From positions 1-20,932 of the forward strand of contig JAVBNP010000250.1 in assembly GCA_031551455.1 (NCBI GenBank): 20,932 bases of DNA, in the 5' to 3' direction. The DNA comes from JAIRLS01 sp031551455. Its GTDB lineage: Bacteria > Bacteroidota > Bacteroidia > Bacteroidales > UBA4181. The first letter of the stretch is position 1; each line of letters begins with the position of its first letter. Below the pieces are notes generated by a model. The model did not search any database and was not told where the DNA came from. It saw only the letters and a program-made list of their open reading frames with translations. Positions 1 to 6,570 of the stretch are shown one piece after another. The position numbers and the translations under genes were made by a program.

Positions 1-590
1 AACAACTTACCAACTTCGTTTTTATGGGAATGGGTGAACCGTTTGACAATACGGATGAGGTGATGAAATGTTTGGAAATACTTACCGCTGATTACGGTTA
101 TGCTTGGGCGCCCAAACGCATTACCGTATCCACGATCGGGATTATTCCGGCAGTACGGCGTTTCATGGACGAAACTCGTTGCCACTTGGCCGTGAGCTTG
201 CATCATCCCGATTCGACGGAACGTCGACGTCTGATGCCTGCGGAAAACAAATATCCCGTCAAACAAGTGATCGACTTGTTGAAAACATACGATCTGAACA
301 AACAACGACGTATTTCTTTCGAATACGTCATGTTGGCGAGCATCAACGATTCGCCGAAACAAGCCGCCGATTTGGTACGTTTGTTATCGGGTTTGCGATG
401 TCGCGTCAATCTGATTCGCTTTCATGCCGGTCCCGACGACTCGTTAATGCCGTCCGGCGATTCGGTTATTCGACAATTTGCCGACACGCTCAGCAAAAAA
501 GGGATCATTACTACCGTTCGTCAATCGCGCGGACAGGATATTGATGCGGCATGCGGCATGCTTTCGGCCGCAAGAAACAAATACATATAA
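1..590 (+). CDS. rlmN: RlmN, 23S rRNA/tRNA adenine-C2 methyltransferase (C-terminal part)
   Basis: Radical-SAM enzyme that methylates C2 of A2503 in 23S rRNA and of A37 in some tRNAs; it acts in the cytoplasm. The reading frame is open from the first bases (QLTNFVF before the Met at 24), so the gene is cut by the window edge and the N-terminal part with the CxxxCxxC iron-sulfur motif is outside. Visible family marks are FMGMGEP near the start (the SAM-contacting GxGE region), the AVSLHHPD stretch, and the C-terminal RQSRGQDIDAACG. The Cys codon at 552-554 in that last motif corresponds to the methyl-carrying catalytic cysteine. The stop at 588-590 is followed by a terminator-like hairpin, so the gene ends its transcription unit. 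Cfr, a resistance relative, shares these motifs, but a housekeeping RlmN is far more likely. Identity is confident. Confidence 0.95.
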   Translation, partial: QLTNFVFMGMGEPFDNTDEVMKCLEILTADYGYAWAPKRITVSTIGIIPAVRRFMDETRCHLAVSLHHPDSTERRRLMPAENKYPVKQVIDLLKTYDLNKQRRISFEYVMLASINDSPKQAADLVRLLSGLRCRVNLIRFHAGPDDSLMPSGDSVIRQFADTLSKKGIITTVRQSRGQDIDAACGMLSAARNKYI

Positions 591-608
591 CGTATCTTCG
601 AGTGATGC

Positions 609-636
609 AACATCCGGGAAAATTGCGGATGTTTTT
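609..636 (+). terminator. Rho-independent terminator after rlmN
   Basis: Inverted repeat AACATCCG (609-616) and CGGATGTT (626-633) with a 9-base loop, followed by a short T run. It lies 19 bases after the rlmN stop. It separates rlmN from the dehydrogenase gene. Confidence 0.75.
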
Positions 637-692
637 AATATTTGCTAAAGCAATTTTTATTTAGACTCAATTAAAAGTTTCGAAAAAACAAC

Positions 693-700
693 TACCTTTA
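693..700 (+). promoter_or_regulatory. Possible -7 element for the dehydrogenase gene
   Basis: TACCTTTA matches the Bacteroidetes -7 consensus TAnnTTTG at all but the last base and lies 25 bases before the start codon at 726. No TTTG is present at the expected 19-21 base spacing upstream, so the call is weak. Confidence 0.3.
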
Positions 701-725
701 CGGTCAAATTTTAACGGTAACAACC

Positions 726-1763
726 ATGAAATCCATGCAATTGACGGGGATTCGGCAAATGAAAATGTTCGAAGTACCGAAGCCCGATATTCAAAATGAT
801 ACGGACGTACTTATTCGAATGTGTGCCGTCGGCGTTTGCGGATCGGACGTTCATTATTATACTTCCGGAAAAATAGGTTCACAAGTGGTGCAATATCCGT
901 TTCCGGTCGGTCACGAAGGAGCCGGAATCGTCGAAAAAGTCGGAAGTGCGGTTAAATCGTTACGCCCGGGCGATCGTGTTGCCATTGAGCCGGCTATGCC
1001 GTGCGGTACATGTGATCAATGTTTGGTCGGTCGGCCGCATACGTGTCGCAAATTACGATTTCTCGGTTGTCCCGGACAGGCGGACGGTTGTTTGTCCGAA
1101 TACATTGTAATGCCTCAAGGCAGTTGCTTGCCCATCCCCGAAAGCATGAGTTTTGAGCAAGCCGCCGTTTCCGAACCTTTGGCCATCGGTTTGTATGCGG
1201 TAAAACTCGCGGGCGATCTCAACGGAAAAAATATCGCAATACTCGGTTCGGGACCGATCGGACTCAGTGTACTTGCGGCGGCAAAACTCGCCGGAGCGGC
1301 AAAAACATACATTACCGACAAAATAGACGAACGTTTGAAAATAGCGCAACAAAGCGGCGCCGATGAAACATACAACATTTTACGTCAAAATGTTGTTAAG
1401 GAAATAGCCGATCAAAACCCGTTGATGTTGGATACGGTATTCGAGTGTTGCGGTCAGCAGGAAGCGTTGGATCAAGCCATCAATCTGTTAAAACCCGGAG
1501 GAAAACTTTTGATTGTGGGAATTCCCGAATTTTCGCGATTTTCGTTTCCCGTGGATGACCTTCGCAGAAAGGAAATTTGCATTCAAAACGTTCGTCGGCA
1601 AAACGGATGCGACAAAGAAGCCGTCAGGGTGATTGCCGACGGTTCCGTCGCGACGGATCATTGGATCACGCATCGCTTCGGATTAGAGGATTGCAAAGAA
1701 GCTTTCGACTTGGTGGCCGAATACCGCGACGGAGTGATGAAAGCGATGATCGACATTCAATAA
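726..1763 (+). CDS. Zinc-dependent sorbitol/L-iditol-type dehydrogenase (MDR family)
   Basis: Predicted NAD-dependent medium-chain dehydrogenase that oxidises a polyol or secondary alcohol in the cytoplasm. At 345 residues it has the family's usual length. Catalytic zinc ligands are visible as Cys38 (GVCGSD) and His63-Glu64 (VGHEGAG). Glu150 (SEPLA) fits the extra ligand of sorbitol dehydrogenases. The structural zinc site is complete: Cys93, Cys96, Cys99 and Cys107. The Rossmann nucleotide-binding loop is GSGPIGL at 174-180. An acidic residue in the following ITD turn suggests NAD rather than NADP. The GSDVHYYTSGKIG segment is typical of sorbitol/xylitol dehydrogenases, but threonine dehydrogenases and other sugar-alcohol enzymes share it, so the substrate is not settled. 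No sugar transporter or kinase is adjacent. The ATG at 726 gives a normal N-terminus with no signal peptide. Confidence 0.88.
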   Translation: MKSMQLTGIRQMKMFEVPKPDIQNDTDVLIRMCAVGVCGSDVHYYTSGKIGSQVVQYPFPVGHEGAGIVEKVGSAVKSLRPGDRVAIEPAMPCGTCDQCLVGRPHTCRKLRFLGCPGQADGCLSEYIVMPQGSCLPIPESMSFEQAAVSEPLAIGLYAVKLAGDLNGKNIAILGSGPIGLSVLAAAKLAGAAKTYITDKIDERLKIAQQSGADETYNILRQNVVKEIADQNPLMLDTVFECCGQQEALDQAINLLKPGGKLLIVGIPEFSRFSFPVDDLRRKEICIQNVRRQNGCDKEAVRVIADGSVATDHWITHRFGLEDCKEAFDLVAEYRDGVMKAMIDIQ

Positions 1764-1765
1764 AT

Positions 1766-1824
1766 TCGAATATTCGACAACATATTCCCTGCATTCGTTA
1801 ATACCGCATACAACCGCGAATGCA
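1766..1824. other. Dyads in the dehydrogenase-fur gap
   Basis: Two symmetric elements lie between the dehydrogenase stop and fur. TCGAATATTCGA at 1766-1777 is a perfect 12-bp palindrome. TGCATTCG (1790-1797) pairs with CGAATGCA (1817-1824) across a 19-base loop and has no T tract after it. Either could be a weak terminator or a protein-binding site; the sequence does not decide. Confidence 0.3.
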
Positions 1825-1863
1825 TAAATCGGTAATCGACATCAAAGATTAATCGGTTGTCGT

Positions 1864-1880
1864 CAATTATCAATTATCAA
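1864..1880 (+). promoter_or_regulatory. Tandem TCAATTA repeat before fur
   Basis: Two adjacent TCAATTA units ending in TCA lie in an AT-rich stretch 5-21 bases before the fur ATG. The position suits autoregulation by a Fur-type protein, whose sites are usually AT-rich repeats, but there is no clear match to the classical Fur box. Confidence 0.2.
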
Positions 1881-1884
1881 AAAC

Positions 1885-2322
1885 ATGACGGATCATACCG
1901 ACATAAAAAATCGTGCAAAGGATATTTTTACCAAATATCTGGAGCGTAACGGACATCGAAAAACACCCGAAAGATATGCCATTCTGGAAGAAATATATTC
2001 GCAGAATTCGCACTTCGACATCGAGTCGTTGTATATCTTGATGAAAAACAAAAATTACAGAGTGAGTCGCGCTACGCTGTATAATACCATCGATTTGTTA
2101 CTTGATTGCAATTTGGTGGTGAAACATTTATTCGATAAAAACATTGCTCAGTTCGAAAAGGCATATCCCGGAACGCAACACGAACACATGATTTGCATTA
2201 AAACGGGAGAAGTGGTCGAATTTTCCGATCAACGACTGCAAGCGATTATCGGAGAGATTTGCGAAAAATACAATTTCGATCATATCCGACATTCGTTGTA
2301 CATTTACGGAGAAAAAAAATAA
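1885..2322 (+). CDS. fur: Fur-family metal/heme-responsive transcriptional regulator
   Basis: Cytoplasmic DNA-binding repressor of the Fur superfamily, 145 residues, the usual length. The N-terminal winged helix includes HRKTPERYAILEEIY and the recognition-helix segment VSRATLYNTIDLLL. The C-terminal dimerisation and metal domain begins with the HEHMIC stretch and ends with the family-typical RHSLYIYG. The cysteine pairs (CxxC) that bind structural zinc in E. coli Fur are not complete: CIKTG stands where CxxC is expected. Bacteroidetes Fur-like proteins, including the Porphyromonas heme-associated regulator, also lack them, so this is lineage-typical rather than decay. Iron, heme or peroxide could be the signal. 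A tandem TCAATTA repeat at 1864-1877 lies directly upstream and might be an operator. The gene stands alone between the dehydrogenase and tex. Confidence 0.85.
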   Translation: MTDHTDIKNRAKDIFTKYLERNGHRKTPERYAILEEIYSQNSHFDIESLYILMKNKNYRVSRATLYNTIDLLLDCNLVVKHLFDKNIAQFEKAYPGTQHEHMICIKTGEVVEFSDQRLQAIIGEICEKYNFDHIRHSLYIYGEKK

Positions 2323-2396
2323 TGTTCCGATGTCGCGGTTAATCGGCAATTTTGCGAATAAAATCAATCGATACAATAACCTCGTTATGTAATGAT

Positions 2397-2429
2397 AAAC
2401 CTATCGGGTTTTAAAAACCCGATAGGTTT
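2397..2429. terminator. Perfect 15-bp hairpin between fur and tex
   Basis: AAACCTATCGGGTTT (2397-2411) and its exact reverse complement (2415-2429) are separated by only three bases. The T run usual after a terminator is missing on both sides, though each arm contains short T and A runs. The most likely role is a terminator after fur, 75 bases from its stop. A dispersed genomic repeat is the alternative. The rest of the 2323-2613 gap shows no other structure I could support. Confidence 0.6.
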
Positions 2430-2613
2430 CAACCGACCTTATGGTAAAAGTGATTGATTCGGACTCATAATACATCATTTTTACGCCGATGCCTGTCTTT
2501 CCCCGAACAACATAATCCGTTAACATTTCGAAATATCGAATTTTCGGATATGTTTCTCTCGGCTTTCAACCAAATTTGTTTTATTTTGCAGCGTTAAACT
2601 TTATGTTCGGAAA

Positions 2614-4782
2614 ATGAAAGATCAACATATTTCCATTATTTGCAAAGAGTTGGGCCTGCGTGAACAGCAAGTTCGCAATACGTTGGAGCTCTTGGCCGAC
2701 GGAGCAACCGTTCCTTTTATCAGTCGTTACCGCAAGGAAGCCACGGGCAGCTTGGACGAAGTGCAAATTGCCGCCATTCAAAGCCGTTACGAAAAATTGC
2801 TCGAAACAGACAAACGTCGGGAAGCTATTCTTCGATCGATCGAAGAACAGGGTAAACTTACCGATGAGTTGAAACGACAAATCGAAGTGACCGAAAGCAT
2901 GTCGGAACTCGAAGATCTTTATCTTCCGTACAAACCCAAACGTAAAACCCGCGCATCGATTGCTCGCGAACGCGGGTTGGAACCGTTGGCCGTACAACTG
3001 ATGAAACAAACGGACAACGATACGGAATCCGCGGCGCAAAAGTATTTGAACGATGATGTTCCGACGGTTGAAGATGCATTGCAGGGCGCACGCGACATCA
3101 TTGCCGAACAAGTGAACGAAGACGCCAAAGCACGCGATACCGTTCGTCGCTTGTTTGCGCGAGATGCGGTGATATATTCCAAAGTAGTCAAAAGTAAGGA
3201 AACCGACGGCGAAAAGTATCGCGATTATTTCGATTTTTCGGAATCGTTGCGTCGTTGCCCTTCGCACCGTTTGTTGGCCATGCTGCGGGGAAAAGACGAG
3301 AATTTTTTGCGCATTACCATCGAACCCGACGAACAAAAAGCGTTCGAGATGCTGAACAAACAATTCGTGAAAGGACGTACCGCCGCGTCACATCAAGTGG
3401 AAGAAGCGGTGAAGGACGGTTACAAACGTCTGTTGTGCCCGTCCATCGAAACGGAATTTGAGGCTTTGGCGAAAGAAAAAGCCGACGACGAATCCATCAA
3501 TGTGTTTGCCGATAACTTGCGTCAATTGCTGCTGGCCTCGCCGTTGGGTCAAAAAAACGTGTTGGCCATCGATCCCGGATTTCGTACCGGATGCAAAGTC
3601 GTATGCTTGGATGCACAAGGAAACTTGAAACACAACGAAACTATTTATCCGCATAAGCCGCAAAGCGAAGTGGTGGAAGCCAAACGGAAAATCATGTCGC
3701 TGATAAGCGCTTATAAAATCGAAGCCATCGCCATCGGAAACGGTACTGCCGGTCGCGAAACGGAGCGTTTCATTCAAAGCATGGCATTCGGTCGCGACAT
3801 GCAGGTATTTATCGTTAACGAAAGCGGAGCATCCATTTATTCGGCATCAGCCGCGGCACGCGAAGAATTTCCCGACTATGACGTGACGGTGCGCGGAGCG
3901 GTATCCATCGGACGTCGTTTAATGGACCCGTTGGCCGAATTAGTAAAAATCGATCCCAAGTCCATCGGCGTGGGGCAATACCAACACGATGTGGATCAAA
4001 ACAAACTTAAAAAGAGTTTGGATACGGTGGTCGAAAGTTGCGTCAATCTGGTGGGTGTCAACGTCAACACGGCAAGCAAACATTTGCTGGTGTATGTGTC
4101 GGGACTCGGTCCTCAATTGGCGCAAAACATTATCGATTACCGTAAAGAACACGGGGCCTTTTCTTCGCGCAGGGATTTAAAGAATGTTTCCCGCATGGGC
4201 GATAAATCGTTTGAACAATGTGCGGGATTCCTTCGCATTCCCGATGCAAAAAATTCGTTGGACAACAGCGCCGTGCATCCCGAAAGTTACCACATTGCGG
4301 AACAAATGGCCAAAGATTTGAACGTTACAGTGAACGATTTATTGAAAAACGAAAACCTACGGAAACAAATCAAAACCGAAAAATACGTAACGGACAAAGT
4401 CGGACTTCCCACCTTGAACGACATCATGCAAGAGTTGGCCAAACCGGGCTTGGATCCGCGTACGCAGGCAAAAGTTTTCGAATTCGCTCAAGACGTACAT
4501 CGCCCGGAAGATTTAAAACCGGGAATGGTATTACCGGGTATCGTTACCAACATCACCAATTTCGGATGTTTTGTCGACGTCGGAGTAAAACAGGACGGAT
4601 TGGTACATGTATCGCAATTGGCCGACAAATACGTGTCGCATCCGTCGGAAGTAGTTAAATTGAATCAACATGTAAAAGTAAAAGTATTGGATGTGGATTT
4701 GGCGCGTAACCGGATTTCGTTCACGATGAAACCGGGAAAAGAACCGAACCAAACAAACGCAACCGGCGAACCGGCTCGTTAA
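2614..4782 (+). CDS. tex: Tex, S1-domain RNA-binding transcription accessory protein
   Basis: Cytoplasmic nucleic-acid-binding protein of the Tex/YhgF/Spt6-like family, 722 residues, full length for the family. Domains in order are: an N-terminal helical Tex region including VPFISRYRKEATGSLDE (about 30-50) and YLPYKPKRKTRA (about 108-119); a YqgF/RNase H-like domain starting at LAIDPGFRTGCKV (about 316); helix-hairpin-helix segments (VYVSGLGPQLAQNIIDYR and the following repeat, about 493-560); and a C-terminal S1 domain (about 637-710, GIVTNITNFGCFVDVGV). Family members affect transcription fidelity, toxin expression and stress survival, but the exact mechanism is not settled. The 3' end overlaps the convergent Uma2 gene by 4 bases (4779-4782) with no terminator between, so the two transcripts must run into each other's 3' regions. 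Identity is very confident. Confidence 0.97.
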   Translation: MKDQHISIICKELGLREQQVRNTLELLADGATVPFISRYRKEATGSLDEVQIAAIQSRYEKLLETDKRREAILRSIEEQGKLTDELKRQIEVTESMSELEDLYLPYKPKRKTRASIARERGLEPLAVQLMKQTDNDTESAAQKYLNDDVPTVEDALQGARDIIAEQVNEDAKARDTVRRLFARDAVIYSKVVKSKETDGEKYRDYFDFSESLRRCPSHRLLAMLRGKDENFLRITIEPDEQKAFEMLNKQFVKGRTAASHQVEEAVKDGYKRLLCPSIETEFEALAKEKADDESINVFADNLRQLLLASPLGQKNVLAIDPGFRTGCKVVCLDAQGNLKHNETIYPHKPQSEVVEAKRKIMSLISAYKIEAIAIGNGTAGRETERFIQSMAFGRDMQVFIVNESGASIYSASAAAREEFPDYDVTVRGAVSIGRRLMDPLAELVKIDPKSIGVGQYQHDVDQNKLKKSLDTVVESCVNLVGVNVNTASKHLLVYVSGLGPQLAQNIIDYRKEHGAFSSRRDLKNVSRMGDKSFEQCAGFLRIPDAKNSLDNSAVHPESYHIAEQMAKDLNVTVNDLLKNENLRKQIKTEKYVTDKVGLPTLNDIMQELAKPGLDPRTQAKVFEFAQDVHRPEDLKPGMVLPGIVTNITNFGCFVDVGVKQDGLVHVSQLADKYVSHPSEVVKLNQHVKVKVLDVDLARNRISFTMKPGKEPNQTNATGEPAR

Positions 4783-5429
4783 TCGGCAAACAATTCCTCC
4801 AAATCGATTTCCAACCCTTTGAATACGTGAACGGGTACTTTTCCTTTTTTCTCGTAAACGGTTCCCGCGTCGTATTTTCCGCCGGGTTGCAAAATAAACA
4901 CACTTAACGCTCTCGAATCGGGATACACCACCCAATATTCCTTTACGCCGCCGGCTTCGTAAAGGTTAAATTTCTCGTTCAGATCGCGTTTTCCGGTACT
5001 CGGCGATAAAACCTCGATAATCAGATCGGGAGCGCCCAAACAGCCTCTGTCGTCCAATTTTGCGGGATCGCAAACAACGCAAATATCGGGCTGAACCACC
5101 GTATATATCCGATTATCGGTAACGGCGCCGTCCAACGGTATGCGAACATCAAAAGGAGCATGATACACTTTACATTTTCCTTTTCGTTTGCCGATAAACA
5201 TTCTAAACGGCAATAACAAATTTGAGGTAATATCGGCATGCCTGCGTAAAGGCGCCGATAAAGCATATACAAATCCATCGATCAGTTCCCGTCGTTTATC
5301 GTCAATCCACGTCAAATAATCCGCATACGTATACCGTTTGCGGGAATCGAGTTGAATCGGCGAATATTGAATCAATGGTTCTTCGACGATATCGGGCTGT
5401 TTTTCTTCCGGTTTCTTATACTTTTTCAT
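4779..5429 (-). CDS. Uma2-family protein (predicted restriction-endonuclease-like fold)
   Basis: A 216-residue protein of the Uma2/DUF820 family. Members have a PD-(D/E)XK nuclease-like fold but mostly unknown function. Visible family features, in order, are YTYADYLTWIDDKRRELIDG near the N-terminus, VQPDICVVCD in the middle (the acidic PD), and DLIIEVLSPSTGKRD followed by the K/Y-rich NLYEAGGVKEYWVVYPD segment. The Asp of PDICVV and the Glu of LIIEV are the predicted metal ligands. A short Lys/Glu-rich N-terminal tail (MKKYKKPEEK) precedes the domain. There is no signal peptide. The gene has a near-ideal promoter at 5466-5497 and an ATG start, and its stop overlaps tex. Such genes are often multicopy and have been linked to mobile elements, but nothing mobile is seen here. 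The family call is firm; the biological role is unknown. Confidence 0.88.
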   Translation of the reverse strand: MKKYKKPEEKQPDIVEEPLIQYSPIQLDSRKRYTYADYLTWIDDKRRELIDGFVYALSAPLRRHADITSNLLLPFRMFIGKRKGKCKVYHAPFDVRIPLDGAVTDNRIYTVVQPDICVVCDPAKLDDRGCLGAPDLIIEVLSPSTGKRDLNEKFNLYEAGGVKEYWVVYPDSRALSVFILQPGGKYDAGTVYEKKGKVPVHVFKGLEIDLEELFAD

Positions 5430-5465
5430 AGCCGCTCGACCGGTTTTAGTTTAGATTTTACCGTA

Positions 5466-5497
5466 CAAATATACAAAACAAACAAATGTTTGGCAAA
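5466..5497 (-). promoter_or_regulatory. Bacteroidetes-type promoter of the Uma2 gene
   Basis: On the minus strand TTTG (5494-5497) is followed, after exactly 20 bases, by TATATTTG (5466-5473). This is a perfect match to the -33/-7 consensus used by the Bacteroidetes primary sigma factor. The start codon at 5429 would leave a leader of roughly 30 bases. Confidence 0.8.
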
Positions 5498-5554
5498 TAT
5501 ATTTTCCTTTTTATGCAAAATTTAACCTTGTTTTTTTGATTCTCGGAATATGCT

Positions 5555-6337
5555 TTAAAATCGTTCGATCAACGGATAACGTTGCTTTGCTTCATTGAGC
5601 GAACAGGCATTGAAATGCCACCATTCCCCGCCGACGCTGCGAAACCCGGCTTGAAGCATCACTTGGCGCAAAAGTTGCCTGTTTTGTATCTGATTTTCCT
5701 TCAGCAAACCTTCCTCCAATAATTGTTGTTCGTTAGTTATCCCTGCCGCTTTACCGAAATAGTCGAAATCCGTTCCCATATCCAGAGGATGCAATAAACT
5801 GTCCGCCAAAGTTAAATCTACGGCCGCTCCGTAATTGTGAAGCCCTGCTTTATCCGGATCCGCCACATAACGACGATATTTTGTATCTTTTACGCATTCC
5901 CACATCATTCGCTGCACATGTAACGGACGTGCCGCGTCGTAAACCAACAATCTCAAGTCGGGTCGGAATTCTTTCAACCGTCGATGCGCTTCGGCCAACA
6001 TTAGTGCAACGTCTTGTTGCAAATAAGCCGCATCGACATCTTCGTAAAGAATTTTTCCGGTAAAATTATTCGGAGTTGCATACATCAGCTTCACGCCGAT
6101 GGTTCGGTCAATATCGGCAATATCAATCAAATTCAAACTGTCCGCCATCCCGCGAACCTTTGAAATCGTCGAAGACGGAGAAAGACAATCAACGGTGTCC
6201 GACAAGGTTTCCGATATATTTTGTTCAACGGTAAATTTATTTGCCGTATGTCGAAATCCGTTTCGGTTCACCGATATCAAAAAAACACCGATAAGCATCA
6301 ATAAACAACCCGTTATTATGATATATTTTACTCTCAA
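5555..6337 (-). CDS. VanX-type D-alanyl-D-alanine dipeptidase (M15 family)
   Basis: Zinc dipeptidase that splits D-Ala-D-Ala, probably in the periplasm. The N-terminus carries a basic residue pair followed by a hydrophobic stretch (about 6-23), so it is a membrane anchor or uncleaved signal sequence. The catalytic core is complete: LVYDAARP holds the VanX-type Arg, GLHNYGAAVDL gives zinc ligands His167 and Asp174, and GEWWHF gives catalytic Glu238 and zinc ligand His241 (numbered from the TTG start). Length 260 suits VanX plus an anchor. The start chosen is TTG at 6337, since a stop codon lies two codons upstream in frame; an ATG at 6298 is the alternative but would cut into the hydrophobic segment. 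No vanH/vanA partners or ligase are nearby, so a role in peptidoglycan dipeptide recycling is likelier than glycopeptide resistance. Confidence 0.88.
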   Translation of the reverse strand: MRVKYIIITGCLLMLIGVFLISVNRNGFRHTANKFTVEQNISETLSDTVDCLSPSSTISKVRGMADSLNLIDIADIDRTIGVKLMYATPNNFTGKILYEDVDAAYLQQDVALMLAEAHRRLKEFRPDLRLLVYDAARPLHVQRMMWECVKDTKYRRYVADPDKAGLHNYGAAVDLTLADSLLHPLDMGTDFDYFGKAAGITNEQQLLEEGLLKENQIQNRQLLRQVMLQAGFRSVGGEWWHFNACSLNEAKQRYPLIERF

Positions 6338-6361
6338 TGATTATTAATTATCGGTTCGGTA

Positions 6362-6369
6362 CAAAGATA
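6362..6369 (-). promoter_or_regulatory. Probable -7 element of the dipeptidase gene
   Basis: TATCTTTG on the minus strand is an exact TAnnTTTG match about 25 bases before the TTG start at 6337. No TTTG was found at the proper spacing upstream, so only the -7 part is supported. Its closeness favours the TTG start over the ATG at 6298, although it does not exclude the ATG. Confidence 0.5.
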
Positions 6370-6526
6370 TGTATTTGTTCTCCCTTATCTCACTCGACCG
6401 CGAAATCGACAATGAATCAATAAAACATTCAAAAATACGGCATTAAAATTCTTTTCTGTTTATTTTTACGTTTTCCGCTCGAAAAAGTAAACACTTTTAT
6501 TGTTTTTACGTATACTCTACGAATGG

Positions 6527-6552
6527 TAAACTTTAAATGGATCTAAAGTTTA
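6527..6552. promoter_or_regulatory. Perfect 9-bp dyad just before the kinase gene
   Basis: TAAACTTTA (6527-6535) and TAAAGTTTA (6544-6552) are exact reverse complements with an 8-base spacer, ending 18 bases before the kinase ATG. A centre-to-centre distance of 17 bases suits a dimeric regulator on one face of the helix. A weak AT-rich leader hairpin is the alternative. The rest of the 6338-6570 divergent gap is AT-rich, with only the dipeptidase -7 element recognised. Confidence 0.45.
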
Positions 6553-6570
6553 TTTACAATTTTTCAGAAC

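Noticed and set aside
2581..3363. 260-codon open frame on the minus strand over the start of tex
   Set aside because: It lies fully antisense to a confident tex gene, has no recognisable motif, and reflects codon bias of the opposite strand.
5555..6337. Glycopeptide resistance (van) cluster
   Set aside because: Only the VanX-like dipeptidase is present; no VanH, VanA-type ligase or VanRS genes are in the window.
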